Source: Actinomycetales bacterium (GTDB lineage Bacteria; Actinomycetota; Actinomycetes; Actinomycetales; Actinomycetaceae). Taken from it: a stretch of 16,329 bases of DNA. The DNA lies in the NCBI GenBank assembly GCA_022838965.1, contig JALHDK010000018.1, positions 1 to 16,329 of the forward strand, given 5' to 3'. Under the pieces are notes generated by a model that was not told where the DNA came from, did not search any database, and worked only from the letters and a program-made list of their open reading frames with translations. The stretch's first letter is position 1. Each line of letters opens with the position of its first letter. Position numbers and translations under genes: made by a program. This document shows positions 14,951-16,329 of the stretch, in pieces.

Positions 14951-14982
14951 CTACGTCCCCGCTCCCCGTACCCGGGCGTGGC

Positions 14983-15050
14983 GCGCCGCACCCGTAGCGC
15001 CGCACGCGGCCGGAGCGCCGCACGCGCGCCGGAGCGCCGCACGGGCCGCC
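14983..15050. repeat. GC-rich short repeats between phoH2 and aroA
   Basis: GCGCCGCAC occurs four times (14983, 14997, 15015, 15034). The last three copies are in near-identical 18-19 bp tandem units of the form AGCGCCGCACGCGGCCGG. They lie in the 293-bp non-coding gap between divergent genes; no gene is supported in the gap. Confidence 0.7.
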
Positions 15051-15189
15051 ACGCTCCCCGCACCCCGCGCAGGGCCCGCCCGGAGACCGGGGGTGAACGG
15101 TGGGATGCCCCGCCACGACGCCCCTCCCAGGGTCCAGAATGGTGCCACCACGCCCCCCGCGCCCCGCGCGCCGACCGAACGGAGCCGTC

Positions 15190-16329
15190 ATGCCGGCACC
15201 AGCACTCCGCGGCACGGTCCAGCTCCCCGCGGACAAGTCCATCGCCCACCGGGCGCTGCTGTTCAACGCCATGGGCCGTGGTTCCGCCGTCGTCACGCTG
15301 CACCGCCCCGGCGCGGATGTCCGCTCCACGGCCGCCGCACTCGCCGATCTCGGCGCGCTGTCCACGGAGACGGATGCCGACGACAACGCCTCGGACCCCG
15401 TCCGCTACCGCGTCGCCGGCGGCGCGCTGCCCGCCCACGCGGCGCTCCCCGGACACGGCGACATCACGCTCGACTGCGGCAACGCCGGCACCCTCATGCG
15501 CCTCCTCACCGGGGCTGCGACCACGCGCCCCGGCCGCACCACCCTGATCGGTGACGAGTCGCTCTCGGCGCGCCCCATGGAACGCGTCGCCGAACCGCTG
15601 CGCGCCATGGGGGCCAGCGTCACCACCACCGACGGCCACGCCCCCGTCATCGTCGACGGCGGCGTGCCCATCCGCCCCGGCGCCCACCGCCTGCGCGTCG
15701 CCTCCGCCCAGGTGCTGGGCGCGCTCGTCCTGGCCGCCGTCGCCGCCGACGGCGTCACCCGGATCACGACACCCGCGCCCACCCGCGACCACACCGAGCG
15801 CCTCCTCGCCTTCCTGGGCGCCCGGGTGGTGCGCACCGGCCCCACCACCACGGTGCACGGGCCCGCCCTGTGGGACTGCCGCGACATCCAGGTCCCGGCC
15901 GATCCGTCCGCAGCCGCGTTCTGGCTGGTGGCCGGTGCCCTGCACCCTGCGGCCGACATCACCCTCCCCCTGGTGGGCCTCAATCCCACCCGCATCGGCG
16001 TGATCCGCGTCCTGGAACGGATGGGTGCCCGCATCGAGGTCACGCCGGCCGAGGTCGCGGGCCCCGAGCCGGCCGGACGGATCCGGATCCGTTCCGGCCC
16101 GCGGCTCCGCGCGGTGGACCTGACCGCCGTCGAGGTCGCGGACGTGATCGACGAGCTTCCGGTGCTGGCCGTCGCCATGGCCGCGGCAGAGGGCACCTCG
16201 ACCGTCACCGGTGCGTCCGAGCTGCGCGTCAAGGAGTCCGACCGCATCGCGCTCACGGTGAACGGCCTGCAGGCCATCGGGGTGGACGCCGAGGAGCTCG
16301 GAGACGGCTGGCGGGTCACCGGCTCGCCC
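15190..16329 (+). CDS. aroA: 3-phosphoshikimate 1-carboxyvinyltransferase (EPSP synthase), 3' partial
   Basis: 380 residues are visible and no stop codon is reached; full enzymes have about 430. It joins PEP to shikimate 3-phosphate in the shikimate pathway. Motifs in order: LPADKSIAHRALL with Lys16, DCGNAGTLMRLL (95-106), GDESLSARPMERV (121-133), ASAQVLGALVLA (171-182), DVIDELPVLAVAMA (318-331) and ELRVKESDRIA (344-354). The start is ATG at 15190, with GGAG five bases upstream and an N-terminus that begins just before the first barrel strand. The DKSIAHR and RPMxRV motifs belong to the broad bacterial type found in firmicutes and cyanobacteria, not the PGSKSxTNR type typical of actinobacteria, so this may be a second or acquired copy. 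It is divergent from phoH2. Confidence 0.96.
   Translation, partial: MPAPALRGTVQLPADKSIAHRALLFNAMGRGSAVVTLHRPGADVRSTAAALADLGALSTETDADDNASDPVRYRVAGGALPAHAALPGHGDITLDCGNAGTLMRLLTGAATTRPGRTTLIGDESLSARPMERVAEPLRAMGASVTTTDGHAPVIVDGGVPIRPGAHRLRVASAQVLGALVLAAVAADGVTRITTPAPTRDHTERLLAFLGARVVRTGPTTTVHGPALWDCRDIQVPADPSAAAFWLVAGALHPAADITLPLVGLNPTRIGVIRVLERMGARIEVTPAEVAGPEPAGRIRIRSGPRLRAVDLTAVEVADVIDELPVLAVAMAAAEGTSTVTGASELRVKESDRIALTVNGLQAIGVDAEELGDGWRVTGSP

Noticed and set aside
14893..15190. A minus-strand frame whose TGA overlaps the phoH2 GTG (GTGA), recalling the PhoAT-PhoH2 toxin-antitoxin arrangement
   Set aside because: The frame runs in from antisense to aroA, its product is low-complexity Arg/Ala-rich, and the last codons (CGA, GGA, GGA, ACA) do not follow the GC-rich codon use of real genes here.
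1..16329. CRISPR arrays, tRNA or rRNA genes, insertion sequences, attachment sites
   Set aside because: None seen: no regularly spaced long repeats, no cloverleaf or rRNA sequence recognised, and no transposase or integrase among the supported genes.

Overview
The window is about 70% GC with densely packed genes, and protein signatures point to a high-GC actinomycete. The main evidence is an XseA/XseB pair of actinobacterial type, a SigK/RskA-like ECF sigma and anti-sigma pair beside a class F-like sortase, a PIN-PhoH (PhoH2) protein, and several start codons 6-8 bases after a TAnnnT box with no Shine-Dalgarno, as in leaderless mRNAs. A Propionibacteriales-like origin is a guess only; no rRNA or species marker is present. 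One point does not fit well: the AroA at the right edge is not the usual actinobacterial (PGSKSxTNR) type.

Layout. (1) 1-1521 (+): a potassium-channel-like protein with RCK domains, cut at the left edge. (2) 1712-4315 (+): a large two-domain protein, a P-loop kinase-like N-terminus fused to a GH13_18 (sucrose-phosphorylase-like) domain. It is preceded by 190 bp with short repeats and an inverted repeat. (3) 4418-9639 (-): a leftward run. From its upstream end it contains ispH; then an apparent four-gene operon of DUF4397 surface protein, sortase, ECF sigma factor and RskA-like anti-sigma; then the GTPase/ATPase gene ychF, which may have its own leaderless promoter. (4) 9732-11904 (+): xseA-xseB-beta carbonic anhydrase, tightly coupled and divergent from ispH. 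(5) 11888-14896 (-): phoH2, then a membrane-anchored sulfite-oxidase-like molybdoenzyme whose 3' end overlaps the convergent carbonic anhydrase gene by 17 bp. (6) 15190-16329 (+): aroA, cut at the right edge and divergent from phoH2 across a 293-bp region with inverted repeats and a GC-rich repeat.

How the genes may work together. The sigma/anti-sigma pair probably controls its own operon. A promoter resembling published SigK sites lies upstream of the DUF4397 gene, so one transcript could make a secreted repeat-domain protein, a sortase that might anchor it, and the regulators. The DUF4397 protein has a hydrophobic tail and basic end like a sortase substrate, but no LPXTG; the nearest motif is GVPTG. 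The kinase-GH13_18 fusion is the most unusual single protein: both its phosphate-binding loop and the glycosidase catalytic triad look intact, suggesting that sugar phosphorolysis and phosphorylation are linked in one chain. The other genes are housekeeping: isoprenoid synthesis (ispH), DNA repair (xseAB), the shikimate pathway (aroA), RNA metabolism (phoH2) and ribosome-associated function (ychF). No tRNA, rRNA, CRISPR array, insertion sequence or phage gene was seen.
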